From Leptotrichia sp. HSP-536 (GTDB lineage: Bacteria > Fusobacteriota > Fusobacteriia > Fusobacteriales > Leptotrichiaceae): DNA of 64,000 nucleotides. Positions within the stretch are counted from its first letter, which is position 1. The number at the start of each line of letters is the position of its first letter. Below the pieces are notes generated by a model, which was not told the origin of the DNA, ran no database searches, and was given only the letters and a program-made list of their open reading frames with translations. Below, piece by piece: positions 53,903 to 62,541 of this stretch. Both the position numbers and the translations under genes were made by a program. The stretch is taken from positions 310,001-374,000 of the forward strand of contig NZ_CP165647.1 in NCBI RefSeq assembly GCF_041199985.1, in the 5' to 3' direction.

Positions 53903-53948
53903 AAATTTTAATAAAAAAATAAAATAAATAAAGAAAGAAGTGATAATA

Positions 53949-54230
53949 ATGATTAAAGTACTAGCAGTTTGTGGAAGTGGAATGGGAACAAGCATGATTA
54001 TGAAGTTAAAAGTTGGAAAAGTGTTGCAAAAATTAGGAATACAGGCTGATGTAAATTCATGCAGTCTAGGAGAAGCTAAATCAGGACTTGCAAATTATGA
54101 CTTAGTTATTGCGTCAACTCATATTGCACCTGAATTGAAAGGCGGACCTAATACAAAAATAGTTGGACTTTTGAATTTGCTTGATGAAAAAGAGCTTGAA
54201 GGTAAATTGAAAGAAATTGGAATAGCTTAA
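53949..54230 (+). CDS. ulaB: PTS ascorbate-specific IIB, UlaB
   Basis: The 93-residue phosphocarrier starts at ATG 53949 (MIKVLAVCGSGMGTSMIMKLKV); the GTG 9 bp upstream is less likely. The phosphorylated Cys is in VCGSGMGTS. It receives phosphate from UlaC and passes it to ascorbate in UlaA. Confidence 0.94.
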   Translation: MIKVLAVCGSGMGTSMIMKLKVGKVLQKLGIQADVNSCSLGEAKSGLANYDLVIASTHIAPELKGGPNTKIVGLLNLLDEKELEGKLKEIGIA

Positions 54231-54258
54231 AAGATAAAAGTTGGAAGGAGATTTTCTT

Positions 54259-54708
54259 ATGAATTTGCTGGATTCTTTGAAAGAAAATAATTCTGTTGTA
54301 CTGCAGCAAGAGGCAAATAATTGGGAAGAAGCGATAAATGTGTGCATGAAACCTCTTCTCGAAAATAATTCAATAGAAGAAAAATATATAGAAAATATAA
54401 TAAAAAGAACAAAGGAATTAGGGCCTTTCTATATATTGGCTCCGGGATTGGCAATGCCACATGAACGTCCTGACATGGGAGTTAATAAAAATTCTTTCAG
54501 TCTTGTTACTTTGAAAAATCCTGTATTATTTCCAGATGGACAAGAAGTAGATATACTAATTGGACTGGCAGCTGAAAATGATGAAGTTCATGCAGGAGAA
54601 GCTATATCTCAGATAGTAATGCTTTTCGATGATGAGGATGTTTTTTCAAAAATAAGGGAAGCTAGAGAGCCTCAAGATATTTATAAACTGATAGAAGAAA
54701 AAGCATAA
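54259..54708 (+). CDS. ulaC: PTS ascorbate-specific IIA, UlaC
   Basis: The 149-residue IIA of the mannitol/fructose fold starts at ATG 54259 after GGAAGGAG. The phosphorylated His is in LAMPHERPDMG. The N-terminal SVVLQQEANNWEEAINVCMKPLLENN and the C-terminal LFDDEDVFSKIREAREPQDIYKLIEE complete it. Confidence 0.93.
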   Translation: MNLLDSLKENNSVVLQQEANNWEEAINVCMKPLLENNSIEEKYIENIIKRTKELGPFYILAPGLAMPHERPDMGVNKNSFSLVTLKNPVLFPDGQEVDILIGLAAENDEVHAGEAISQIVMLFDDEDVFSKIREAREPQDIYKLIEEKA

Positions 54709-54730
54709 TATTAAAAAACTTTAAATTGCC

Positions 54731-54764
54731 CAAGCTCCTTTTTAAATAATTTTTTAGGAGTTTG
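54731..54764 (+). promoter_or_regulatory. Intercistronic stem-loop between ulaC and ulaD
   Basis: CAAGCTCCT / AGGAGTTTG, nine pairs with one G-T, without a T-run after it. It may protect or partly terminate the transcript between transport genes and catabolic genes. Confidence 0.5.
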
Positions 54765-54807
54765 AGTGTATTTAAAAAATGTATGAATATGAAATGGAGG
54801 AAAAACT

Positions 54808-55467
54808 ATGGCAAAACCATTATTACAAGTAGCACTTGATCATTCTGACTTAAAAGGTGCGATAAAAGCGGCAGTATCAGTTGGGGAAGAAGTTGATGTT
54901 ATAGAAGCTGGAACAGTTTGTCTGTTGCAAGTTGGAAGTGAATTGGTTGAAGTTTTAAGAAATTTATTTCCTGAAAAAATAATAGTGGCAGATACAAAAT
55001 GTGCGGATGCAGGAGGAACGGTTGCCAAAAATAATGCAGTTCGTGGAGCGGACTGGATGACATGTATCTGTTCTGCGACAATTCCTACAATGAAAGCAGC
55101 TTTAAAAGCTATAAAGGAAGAGCGTGGAGAAAGTGGAGAAATTCAAGTGGAACTGTATGGTGACTGGACTTACGAACAAGCTCAGCTTTGGCTAGATGCA
55201 GGAATTAATCAAGCTATTTATCATCAAAGTAGAGATGCCTTACTGGCTGGAGAAACTTGGGGAGAAAAAGACTTAAATAAAGTTAAAAAATTAATTGAAA
55301 TGGGATTCAAGGTTTCTGTAACAGGTGGACTTAATACTGATACATTAAAACTGTTTGAAGGTGTAGATGTGTTTACGTTTATTGCAGGGCGTGGAATTAC
55401 TGAAGCAGATGATCCTGCGGCTGCTGCAAGGTCTTTTAAAGCAGAAATTGATAAATATTGGAAATAG
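54808..55467 (+). CDS. ulaD: 3-keto-L-gulonate-6-phosphate decarboxylase UlaD
   Basis: The 219-residue TIM barrel of the OMP decarboxylase suprafamily produces L-xylulose 5-phosphate. Visible: QVALDHSDLKGA (N-terminal Asp), VIEAGTVCLLQVG, the catalytic DTKCADAG (Asp-Lys-Asp), and the phosphate site VTGGL…FIAGRGITEADDP. A GGAGG site precedes. Nine bases separate it from ulaE. Confidence 0.95.
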   Translation: MAKPLLQVALDHSDLKGAIKAAVSVGEEVDVIEAGTVCLLQVGSELVEVLRNLFPEKIIVADTKCADAGGTVAKNNAVRGADWMTCICSATIPTMKAALKAIKEERGESGEIQVELYGDWTYEQAQLWLDAGINQAIYHQSRDALLAGETWGEKDLNKVKKLIEMGFKVSVTGGLNTDTLKLFEGVDVFTFIAGRGITEADDPAAAARSFKAEIDKYWK

Positions 55468-55476
55468 AGGAAAAGT

Positions 55477-56352
55477 ATGAAAAATTTAAATAAATTAAAT
55501 TTGGGAATATATGAAAAGGCTCTTCCTAAGGATATTGACTGGGTGGAAAGAATAAAGCTGGTTAAGGAATGCGGATATGATTTTGTGGAAATTTCGATAG
55601 ATGAAACTGATGAAAGATTGGCAAGATTGGACTGGACTGATGACGAAATAAACAGAATTCATAAGGCTTTAATAGATACAGAAGTTAGAATTCCGTCAAT
55701 GTGCTTTAGTGGACATAGAAGATTTCCTATGGGAAGCATGGATGAAAAGACTAGAGAAAAGGCTATGAAGCTTATGCAAAAGGCAATAATTTTTGCAGAT
55801 AAAATGGGAATTAGAACGATTCAGATGGCTGGATATGATGTTTATTACGAAGAAGGCAGCGAGCAGACTAAAAAATATTTTACTGAAAATTTGAAAAAAG
55901 CAGTAGAATGGGCTTCTTCATATAATGTAACATTGTCAATAGAAATTATGGATCATCCATTTATAAATTCTATTACAAAATATATGGAATACGCCAATAT
56001 AATTAAATCTCCATGGCTAAAGGTTTATCCGGATGTGGGAAATTTAACAGCATGGCCTGAAAATGACACGTTAAAGGAATTGGAACTCGGAATAAAAAAT
56101 GGAGAAATAACAGGAATCCATTTGAAAGATACTTTAGCAGTAACTGATACTTTTGAAGGGAAATTTAAGGAAGTGCCTTTTGGAGAAGGATGTGTAGATT
56201 TTCCAAAAGTATTTAAAAAATTAAAGGAATTAAATTATAAAGGACCTTTTTTGATAGAAATGTGGACTGAAAAATCAGATAATCCAATTGATGAAGTAAA
56301 AAAGGCAAAGCAATGGATGCTGGATAAAATGAAGGAAGGTGGATTTATCTAA
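55477..56352 (+). CDS. ulaE: L-xylulose-5-phosphate 3-epimerase UlaE
   Basis: It interconverts L-xylulose 5-phosphate and L-ribulose 5-phosphate. The 291-residue xylose-isomerase-like barrel has GIYEKALP at the N-terminus, SMCFSGHRRFPMGS, the metal-ligand segments IEIMDHPF, YPDVGNL, GIHLKDTLA and the C-terminal IEMWTEK. It overlaps ulaF by one base (TAATG). Confidence 0.94.
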   Translation: MKNLNKLNLGIYEKALPKDIDWVERIKLVKECGYDFVEISIDETDERLARLDWTDDEINRIHKALIDTEVRIPSMCFSGHRRFPMGSMDEKTREKAMKLMQKAIIFADKMGIRTIQMAGYDVYYEEGSEQTKKYFTENLKKAVEWASSYNVTLSIEIMDHPFINSITKYMEYANIIKSPWLKVYPDVGNLTAWPENDTLKELELGIKNGEITGIHLKDTLAVTDTFEGKFKEVPFGEGCVDFPKVFKKLKELNYKGPFLIEMWTEKSDNPIDEVKKAKQWMLDKMKEGGFI

Positions 56353-57053
56353 TGCTGGAAAAATTAAAGGAGCAAGTATTTAAGGCAAATTTAGAATTGC
56401 CAAAAAAAGGGCTTGTATTATTTACTTGGGGAAATGTGAGCGGAATTGACAGAGAAAAAAATCTGATTGTTATAAAACCTAGCGGTGTGGACTATGAAAC
56501 AATGAAAGCAGAAGATATGGTAGTGGTGGATTTGGATGGAAATGTTGTGGAAGGTGATTTAAACCCTTCATCAGACACTCCTACACATATTGAGCTTTAC
56601 AAAAAATTTCCTTCAATAGGAGGAATAGTTCATACTCACTCAACAAATGCTACAATATGGGCTCAAAGTGGAAGAGACATACCTGCCTATGGGACAACAA
56701 ATGCTGACTATTTCTATGGTTCAATACCTTGTACAAGAAAAATGACACCTGAAGAAATTGCTGGAGAATATGAAAAAGAAACAGGAACAGTAATTATAGA
56801 AACTTTTGAAAAAAGAAATCTAAATCCTGAATATATTCCAGGAGTTCTTGTAAATAGCCATGGACCATTTACTTGGGGAAAAAACCCTGATAAAGCTGTC
56901 TATAATTCGGTTGTATTAGAGGAAGTTGCAAAAATGGCAATGTTTACTGAAATGGTAAATAAAGACATCAAACCAATGCAACAGGAATTACTGGATAAAC
57001 ATTTTTTGAGAAAACACGGAGCTAATGCCTATTACGGACAAAAGAAAAAATAA
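56352..57053 (+). CDS. ulaF: L-ribulose-5-phosphate 4-epimerase UlaF/AraD
   Basis: It produces D-xylulose 5-phosphate, the entry into the pentose phosphate route. The 233-residue class II aldolase-like protein has TWGNVSGIDRE, KPSGVDYETM, SSDTPTHIELYKKFPSIGGIVHTHSTNATIWAQ (zinc His pair), and the third His in VNSHGPFTWGK. It is translationally coupled to ulaE. Confidence 0.95.
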   Translation: MLEKLKEQVFKANLELPKKGLVLFTWGNVSGIDREKNLIVIKPSGVDYETMKAEDMVVVDLDGNVVEGDLNPSSDTPTHIELYKKFPSIGGIVHTHSTNATIWAQSGRDIPAYGTTNADYFYGSIPCTRKMTPEEIAGEYEKETGTVIIETFEKRNLNPEYIPGVLVNSHGPFTWGKNPDKAVYNSVVLEEVAKMAMFTEMVNKDIKPMQQELLDKHFLRKHGANAYYGQKKK

Positions 57054-57153
57054 ACCATAAAACTGCATTTATTATACAGTAAGGTTTCAGTAGTTCACAA
57101 AATCATAAAATTATGATATTATATTGTGTACAATAAATTAATAAGGTGAAAAA

Positions 57154-57558
57154 ATGGCTGAAAATGACAGTATAAAAACTAACTCCAATCTTGTGGAAGC
57201 ATTAGGATATTATATAAAAAATAAAAGACTGCAAAAAAAAATAGGACTAAGAGAAATGGCAGAAATGCTAAAAATCAGTCCGGCTTATTTATCCAATCTG
57301 GAATCAGGCAAACATAATATGACAAACCCTCTTTTACTCAAAAAAATTGCCAAAATTTTGAAGATAGATCATCTTACACTGTTTAAAATAATAGGCTATA
57401 CAGATAAAGATATGTCAGATTTGAAAAAAGAGCTGACTAATGAGATAATCGAGGAGTTTTCTGATATAAATATTGGAGAAATAATCAGAAATCTGATGGA
57501 GATGAGTTCAGAAAAGATAGAGTTAGTTAAGCAGTATATAGAACTGTTAAACAAGTAG
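57154..57558 (+). CDS. XRE-family transcriptional regulator
   Basis: The 134-residue protein has an HTH_3 domain at about 17-72 (LREMAEMLKISPAYLSNLESGKHNM) and a helical tail of about 60 residues likely for dimerisation. It follows ulaF by 100 bp with its own AAGGTG site and is closed by a terminator, so it may be transcribed separately. It is a candidate local regulator of ula or transketolase genes. Canonical UlaR is a DeoR-type protein and is not present here. Confidence 0.85.
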   Translation: MAENDSIKTNSNLVEALGYYIKNKRLQKKIGLREMAEMLKISPAYLSNLESGKHNMTNPLLLKKIAKILKIDHLTLFKIIGYTDKDMSDLKKELTNEIIEEFSDINIGEIIRNLMEMSSEKIELVKQYIELLNK

Positions 57559-57578
57559 ATACTGCTTTTTGTAAAAAT

Positions 57579-57615
57579 AAAGAGAGTTCCCAGTTTTATG
57601 GCCGCTCTCTTTTTA
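57579..57615 (+). terminator. Terminator after the XRE regulator
   Basis: AAAGAGAG … CTCTCTTTTT stem with a GC-containing loop and T-run. Confidence 0.75.
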
Positions 57616-57637
57616 ATATTAATTTTAGGAGGCTTTT

Positions 57638-58456
57638 ATGAGAATTGAAGATTTGCAAAAAAAGGCAAAAACATTGAGAAAAGACATTATTGAAATGATT
57701 TACAGGGCAAAATCAGGACATCCGGGAGGTTCGCTTTCGATTGCTGATATTTTGGCTGTGCTTTACTGGAAGGAAATGAACGTTAATCCAGAAGATCCAA
57801 AAATGGAAAACAGGGACAGACTAGTTTTAAGTAAAGGACATGCGGCTCCTGCACTTTATGCGGCTTTGATTGAAAAAGGATTTTTAGGCGATGAAGGGAA
57901 AAATCTCATTCCAACATTGAGAAAATGGCATTCTCCGCTTCAGGGGCATCCTGACATGAAAAAACTGGCTGGAGTTGAAATGTCAACAGGTTCACTTGGA
58001 CAAGGATTATCTGCAGCAAACGGAATGGCTTTGAGCGCAAAAATTTACAATAATGATTACAGAGTATATGCAATCTTAGGAGATGGAGAATTGCAGGAAG
58101 GGCAAGTTTGGGAAGCAGTTATGACTGCGGCGCATTACAAGCTTGACAATTTAGTTGCGATAGTTGATTATAACAATTTGCAGATTGATGGAAAAGTTTC
58201 AGATATAATGGATGTCGCTCCAGTTGGAGAAAAATTCAAGGCTTTCAAATGGAATATAATTGAGATTGACGGGCATAACTATGAAGAAATCATAAATGCT
58301 CTTGACACAGCGAAAACAGTTAAAGGGCAGCCGACAGTTATTGTTGCAAATACCGTAAAAGGGAAAGGCGTTTCGTTTATGGAAAATAACGCAGGATTCC
58401 ATGGAGCTGCTCCAAGTGATGAGGAATACAAGAAGGCAATGGAAGAATTGAGTTAA
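57638..58456 (+). CDS. Transketolase, N-terminal (TPP-binding) subunit
   Basis: The 272-residue half-transketolase has the diphosphate-binding domain: GHPGGSLSIADILAVLY, LSKGHAAPALYA, GSLGQGLSAANGMAL, and the metal/TPP motif GDGELQEGQVWEA…VDYNNLQIDG. It pairs with the C-terminal gene at 58840. In split transketolases the two genes are usually adjacent; here 383 bp separate them. TTAGGAGG precedes the ATG. Confidence 0.94.
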   Translation: MRIEDLQKKAKTLRKDIIEMIYRAKSGHPGGSLSIADILAVLYWKEMNVNPEDPKMENRDRLVLSKGHAAPALYAALIEKGFLGDEGKNLIPTLRKWHSPLQGHPDMKKLAGVEMSTGSLGQGLSAANGMALSAKIYNNDYRVYAILGDGELQEGQVWEAVMTAAHYKLDNLVAIVDYNNLQIDGKVSDIMDVAPVGEKFKAFKWNIIEIDGHNYEEIINALDTAKTVKGQPTVIVANTVKGKGVSFMENNAGFHGAAPSDEEYKKAMEELS

Positions 58457-58462
58457 TAATAG

Positions 58463-58490
58463 CAAGGGAAATCAATCGCCATTTCCCTTG
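58463..58490. repeat. Perfect 10-bp inverted repeat between transketolase genes
   Basis: CAAGGGAAAT, 8-nt loop, ATTTCCCTTG. There is no T-run after it, so it is not a normal terminator; it could slow or stabilise the transcript end. Confidence 0.65.
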
Positions 58491-58511
58491 CAACCCTGGC
58501 TTGTCTAAGCA

Positions 58512-58581
58512 TTTTTTTGAAAGAAAACCGAAACTCGCTACGTAAAACTTCGCTCAAACAGTCGTTTTTCTTCCAAAAAAA
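58512..58581. repeat. 70-bp palindromic repeat-like element
   Basis: Outer arms TTTTTTTGAAAGAAAA and TTTTCTTCCAAAAAAA pair at 15 of 16 positions. The interior (CCGAAACTCGCTACGTAAAACTTCGCTC…) is GC-richer than its surroundings. It resembles dispersed palindromic elements I have seen in Fusobacteria and Firmicutes. The remaining sequence to 58839 is AT-rich with no feature apart from the ribosome site of the next gene. Confidence 0.5.
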
Positions 58582-58839
58582 TCACGACAACTTTAGTTTA
58601 ATAGTATTAATTAATCTAATTAAAACGAATATCAAGAAAAATTTTGGTAAAATGTCGCAATTAATATTTCAATTTATGTAATTAAAATAATTTTAAATGA
58701 AACAACTCGTTATATGAATGTTTATTATAAATTTTAACTATAAGGGTTGTAGAATAATTCTATTAAATTATTGCTTTAATAGGGAATAGTATGAGAAAGT
58801 TTTTAAAAATAATGAAATAAAAAATAGGAGAATATGAGA

Positions 58840-59769
58840 ATGGAAAAAAAATCAACTAGAGTGGCTTATGGAGAAGCATTAGTTAAATTGGGGAAAGTAA
58901 ATAAAGATGTGGTAGTACTGGAAGCAGACTTATCAAAATCAACAATGACTGCGTATTTTAAAAAAGAGTTTCCAGAAAGACATATAAATGTTGGGATTGC
59001 GGAAGCTGACATGGTTGCAACTGCGGCAGGGATTGCAACGACTGGGAAAATACCGTTTGCCTCAACTTTTGCACATTTTGCGGCGGGACGTGCCTTTGAC
59101 CAGGTTAGAAACTCTGTGGCGTATCCACAGTTAAATGTCAAGATTTGTCCAACTCACGCAGGGGTTTCGTTAGGAGAAGATGGAGGTTCGCACCAGTCAG
59201 TTGAGGATGTGGCTCTAATGCGTGCAATTCCAGGAATGGTAGTGCTATCGCCAGCAGATGCAGTAGAAACAGAAAAAATGGTTTTTGCGGCGGCTGAATA
59301 CAAGGGACCTGTATATGTAAGATTGGGAAGACTGAATATTCCAGTATTATTTGATGAAAACTATAAATTTGAAATAGGGAAAGCTGCAACTTTGACGGAA
59401 GGAAACGATGTGGCAATTTTAGCAACTGGTCTTATGGTTTCAGAAGCTCTTGAGGCGGCGAAATTATTGGAAGAAAAAAGAGTAAAGGCAAGAGTGATAA
59501 ATGTTTCTACGATAAAACCGCTGGATACGGAAACAGTTCTAAAAGCTGCGAAAGAATGTAAATTTATTGTAACAAGTGAAGAACATTCTGTAATTGGAGG
59601 GCTTGGAAGTGCAGTTTCAGAATACTTGTCAGAAGTTCATCCAACAAAAGTTGTAAAACATGGAATACAGGATGTTTTTGGACAAAGTGCAGATGGAGAA
59701 ACTATGCTTACGAATTACGGGCTTAGAGCGAAGGATATTGCAGAAACAGTGCTAAATAATTTAAAATAG
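58840..59769 (+). CDS. Transketolase, C-terminal (pyrimidine-binding) subunit
   Basis: The product has 309 residues from ATG 58840, nine bases after AGGAG; ATG 58834 is an alternative. Pyrimidine-domain motifs: VAYGEALVKLG, VVLEADLSKSTMT, NVGIAEADMVATAAGIA (Glu that activates TPP), SFAHFAAGRAFDQVRNSVAYPQL, and the C-terminal transketolase domain (VINVSTIKPLD…TSEEHSVIGGLGSA). It works with the subunit at 57638 to move two-carbon units from D-xylulose 5-phosphate. Confidence 0.94.
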   Translation: MEKKSTRVAYGEALVKLGKVNKDVVVLEADLSKSTMTAYFKKEFPERHINVGIAEADMVATAAGIATTGKIPFASTFAHFAAGRAFDQVRNSVAYPQLNVKICPTHAGVSLGEDGGSHQSVEDVALMRAIPGMVVLSPADAVETEKMVFAAAEYKGPVYVRLGRLNIPVLFDENYKFEIGKAATLTEGNDVAILATGLMVSEALEAAKLLEEKRVKARVINVSTIKPLDTETVLKAAKECKFIVTSEEHSVIGGLGSAVSEYLSEVHPTKVVKHGIQDVFGQSADGETMLTNYGLRAKDIAETVLNNLK

Positions 59770-59857
59770 TAAATAAGTGAGCGATAATAGAAAAGTCATA
59801 CTAATTTTCATAATGAGGAGAATAGGTATAGCTTTACTTGAAAGGAGAGGTATTTTT

Positions 59858-61351
59858 ATGGATTTAAAAAATATGATAAGCGGTACTGATATTCGGGGAA
59901 TAGTTTCAAAATATGAGGACAAAGATATCAATTTATCTGAAAAGGAAGTTGAGTTCATAGCAAAAGGATTTGGGCTTTGGATAACTGAAAAATGTGATGA
60001 AATAGCAAAGGCTGAAAGCAGAAAAGTTAAAGTGGCAGTTGGATATGATGCAAGGCATACAGGACCTAAATTTTCAGAAGTTATAAGAAAGACTTTGATG
60101 GAAATGGGAATTGATGTATATGACTGTGGAATGTCAATAACTCCATCGCTTTTTATGGCTACAATATTTGAAGATTATAAAGCTGATGGTGCAATGATGA
60201 TAACTGCCAGCCATTTACCAAGCTATTATAACGGAATTAAATTTTTTACGAAAGATGGAGGGCTGCAAAAAAGTGATGTTACTGAATTTCTAGAAATGGC
60301 TGAAAAACAAGAAAAAAATTTGATTAAAAAAGAAAAAGGGACAGAAACTGTAAAAAATCTGTCTGATGACTATGCTTCATATATATGCGAACTGATAAAA
60401 AATAAAATTGGAAAAGGGGACAAGCCTTTAAAAAACTTACGGATAGCGATAGATGCAGGAAATGGAGCTGCGGGATTTTTTGCTGAAAAGGTAATAGAAG
60501 TTCTAGGTGGAGATACTGCTGGAAGCCAATTTTTGAATCCTGATGGTAACTTTCCAAATCACATTCCAAATCCTGAAGCAAAAGAAGCGATAGAATCAAT
60601 AAAAAAAGCAGTTCTTGATAACAATGCAGATTTTGGAATAATATTTGATGCAGATGGAGATAGAAGTGCTTTTATAGATAAGAATGGACGTGAAATCAAC
60701 AGAAATAATCTTATTGCATTACTTAGTGAAATATTGTTAAAAGAGCATTCTGGCGGAATAATTGTTACAGATTCGGTTACATCGGCAGGGCTAAAAGAGT
60801 TTATAGAAAATCGTGGCGGAATTCACCACAGATTCCAGCGAGGATATAAGAACGTAATAAATGAATCTATAAGACTGAATAACGAAGGAAAGTATTCTCC
60901 TCTTGCGATAGAAACGTCTGGACATGCGGCATTTAAAGAAAACTATTTTCTTGATGACGGAGCATACATGGCGGCAAGGCTTTTAATTCAGCTTGTAGAG
61001 AGCAGGGAAAAAGGCATTGAATTTACAGATGTTCTAAATGAGCTGTCTGAGCCTGCTGAGGAAATAGAAATAAGAATTCCTATAAAAGATAAAGATTTTC
61101 GGGCTTCTGGAAAAAAAATTGTGGAAAACTTTAGGGAATATGCTGGAAAAAAAGAAGATTGGAGCTTAGAAACGCCTAACTATGAAGGTGTAAGAGTAAA
61201 TACGGGGGAGAAAAGCTGGTTTTTAATAAGATTGTCGCTGCATGAACCGTTTTTGTGTGTTAATATAGAAACGGAAAAAGAAGGAATGGGAAATGATATT
61301 TTAGAAGAATTGAAATATTATTTTAAAAAATATGAAAAAATGGAAATTTAA
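59858..61351 (+). CDS. Alpha-D-phosphohexomutase (phosphomannomutase/phosphoglucomutase)
   Basis: The start used is ATG 59858 (MDLKNMISGTDIRGIVSKYED) after GAAAGGAGAGG; a longer in-frame ORF lacks a ribosome site. The product has 497 residues with four domains. The phosphoserine loop is TASHLPSYYNGIKFF, the metal loop DADGDRSAF, and the sugar-binding loop ETSGHAAFKENYFLDDGA. The C-terminal domain shows RVNTGEKSWFLIRLSLHEP. GEMSGH-type specificity cannot be decided (ETSGH here). It is 88 bp after transketolase and probably cotranscribed. Confidence 0.9.
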   Translation: MDLKNMISGTDIRGIVSKYEDKDINLSEKEVEFIAKGFGLWITEKCDEIAKAESRKVKVAVGYDARHTGPKFSEVIRKTLMEMGIDVYDCGMSITPSLFMATIFEDYKADGAMMITASHLPSYYNGIKFFTKDGGLQKSDVTEFLEMAEKQEKNLIKKEKGTETVKNLSDDYASYICELIKNKIGKGDKPLKNLRIAIDAGNGAAGFFAEKVIEVLGGDTAGSQFLNPDGNFPNHIPNPEAKEAIESIKKAVLDNNADFGIIFDADGDRSAFIDKNGREINRNNLIALLSEILLKEHSGGIIVTDSVTSAGLKEFIENRGGIHHRFQRGYKNVINESIRLNNEGKYSPLAIETSGHAAFKENYFLDDGAYMAARLLIQLVESREKGIEFTDVLNELSEPAEEIEIRIPIKDKDFRASGKKIVENFREYAGKKEDWSLETPNYEGVRVNTGEKSWFLIRLSLHEPFLCVNIETEKEGMGNDILEELKYYFKKYEKMEI

Positions 61352-61381
61352 AAAAAAATAAAAATTTTTCAGAATAAATTA

Positions 61382-62324
61382 GGGCGTGTCTGAAAACTCA
61401 AAATCAATGATATTTTTAATGATTACTTAGATTTATTTTATTAAAATCATTATGCATCCTATATAAATAAAATTTATGAACGTGCTTGCCAGCTTATCAT
61501 AGCGTGTCCCTATTCTGCGGAACTGCTTAAGCTTATTGAAAAAACATTCCACAAGATGTCTTTCCTTGTAGATATGGTAATCGCATTCCCATTTGTCCAC
61601 TGCATTGGACTTCGGAGGTATTACACATTCTCCCCCGCGTTTTCTTATATACTTCCGAACTTCCTTTGTTCCGTATGCCTTGTCTGCCAGTATGCTGCTG
61701 CCTTTTATGCTTAGCTGCGACAATATTTTAATTGCTTGCGTACTATCATGAATCTGTCCTGCAGTAAGTTTTATGTACAGCGGATTTCCAAGTCCATCAA
61801 CAACTGCATGGATTTTAGTTGTCCTTCCCCCTGAGCTTCTCCCGATGTGCTGATTCACTTCTGAATCTTTTGCCCTTTTTTAGCTCCTGCACTGCTCTGG
61901 TGGGCTTTAACTACTGTGGAGTCAATGCTCAAGTTCTCATAGTCGGCATCTTCCCTTAAATGCTCAAATACTTTAAGCAGAGTCCCCTCGTCACGCCATT
62001 TGCAGAAACGGGAATAGACTGTCTTCCATGAACCAAAACGTTCAGGAAGGTCTCTCCAAGGCGCCGCTGCAGGCAATCCATAGCACGGCATTAAACATCA
62101 GGCGTAAATCCTTGCCTGGACGTCCTGTCTTAGCTTTGGGAAACATATGCTTTATTTTATTCCATTGGTCATCTGATATTTCATATCTTCTTTGCATGAT
62201 AGAAGCCTCCTGTGCTTTTCTTTTATTGTATCAGACTGAGAGCAATGTTTCAACTCATTGATTATGGGTGTATTATTTGATAATCATTAAAAATATCATT
62301 GATTTTGAGTTTTCAGACACGCCC
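61382..62324 (-). mobile_element. IS5-family (IS427-type) insertion sequence
   Basis: Perfect 44-bp inverted repeats begin GGGCGTGTCTGAAAACTC (61382-61425 and 62281-62324). It is flanked by TA on both sides. It is about 943 bp and contains one transposase region in overlapping frames. It lies between the phosphohexomutase gene and a terminator that probably belonged to it. Confidence 0.9.
61433..62197 (-). pseudogene. IS5/IS427-type transposase, frameshifted
   Basis: The N-terminal frame (MQRRYEISDDQWNKIKHMFPKAKTGRPG…FNAVLWIACSG) breaks near 62065. The second frame (APWRDLPERFGSWKTVYSRFCKWRDEG…LSIDSTVVKAHQSSAGAKKG) carries the first catalytic Asp and ends at 61855. The third (HIGRSSGGRTTKIHAVVDGLGNPLYIKLTAGQIHDST…LADKAYGT…YKERHLVECFFNKLKQFRRIGTRYDKL) carries the second Asp and the Glu. 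One ORF-A/ORF-B shift is normal in this group; the additional one near 62065 probably inactivates it. Confidence 0.85.
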
Positions 62325-62383
62325 TAATAAAATTTACAAAAATATATGAATTATAGCTAAAATTAGCTAAGATTCTTTAGAAG

Positions 62384-62410
62384 AAAAACTGGATTAAATT
62401 CAGTTTTTTT
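62384..62410 (+). terminator. Terminator displaced downstream of the IS5-type element
   Basis: AAACTG / CAGTTT stem with a 9-nt loop and long T-run. It probably ended the transketolase/phosphohexomutase transcript before the IS came in. Confidence 0.65.
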
Positions 62411-62449
62411 TCTTTTTTTGTTATTTTTTTGAAAAATTGAAAAAGAAAA

Positions 62450-62478
62450 TTGAAAAATGGCTGTTAAAATGTTAAAAT
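62450..62478 (+). promoter_or_regulatory. Promoter of adk
   Basis: TTGAAA (62450-62455), 17 bp, TAAAAT (62473-62478). Confidence 0.55.
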
Positions 62479-62502
62479 TAGATGTGAAAAAATAAATTTG
62501 GA

Positions 62503-62541
62503 AAGGAGCGGTATTTAATTTTAAATATCGGATAAATAATT
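62503..62541 (+). promoter_or_regulatory. Ribosome site and hairpin ahead of adk
   Basis: The only strong AAGGAG (62503-62508) is 33 bp before the ATG. Between them GTATTTA…TAAATATC (62511-62529) can form a hairpin that would bring it near the start codon. A weak GGAT lies at 62530-62533. Confidence 0.4.

Noticed and set aside
57085..57104. AGTAGTTCAC before the XRE gene, as in IS605 right ends
   Set aside because: Only ten bases match and there is no hairpin; likely chance.
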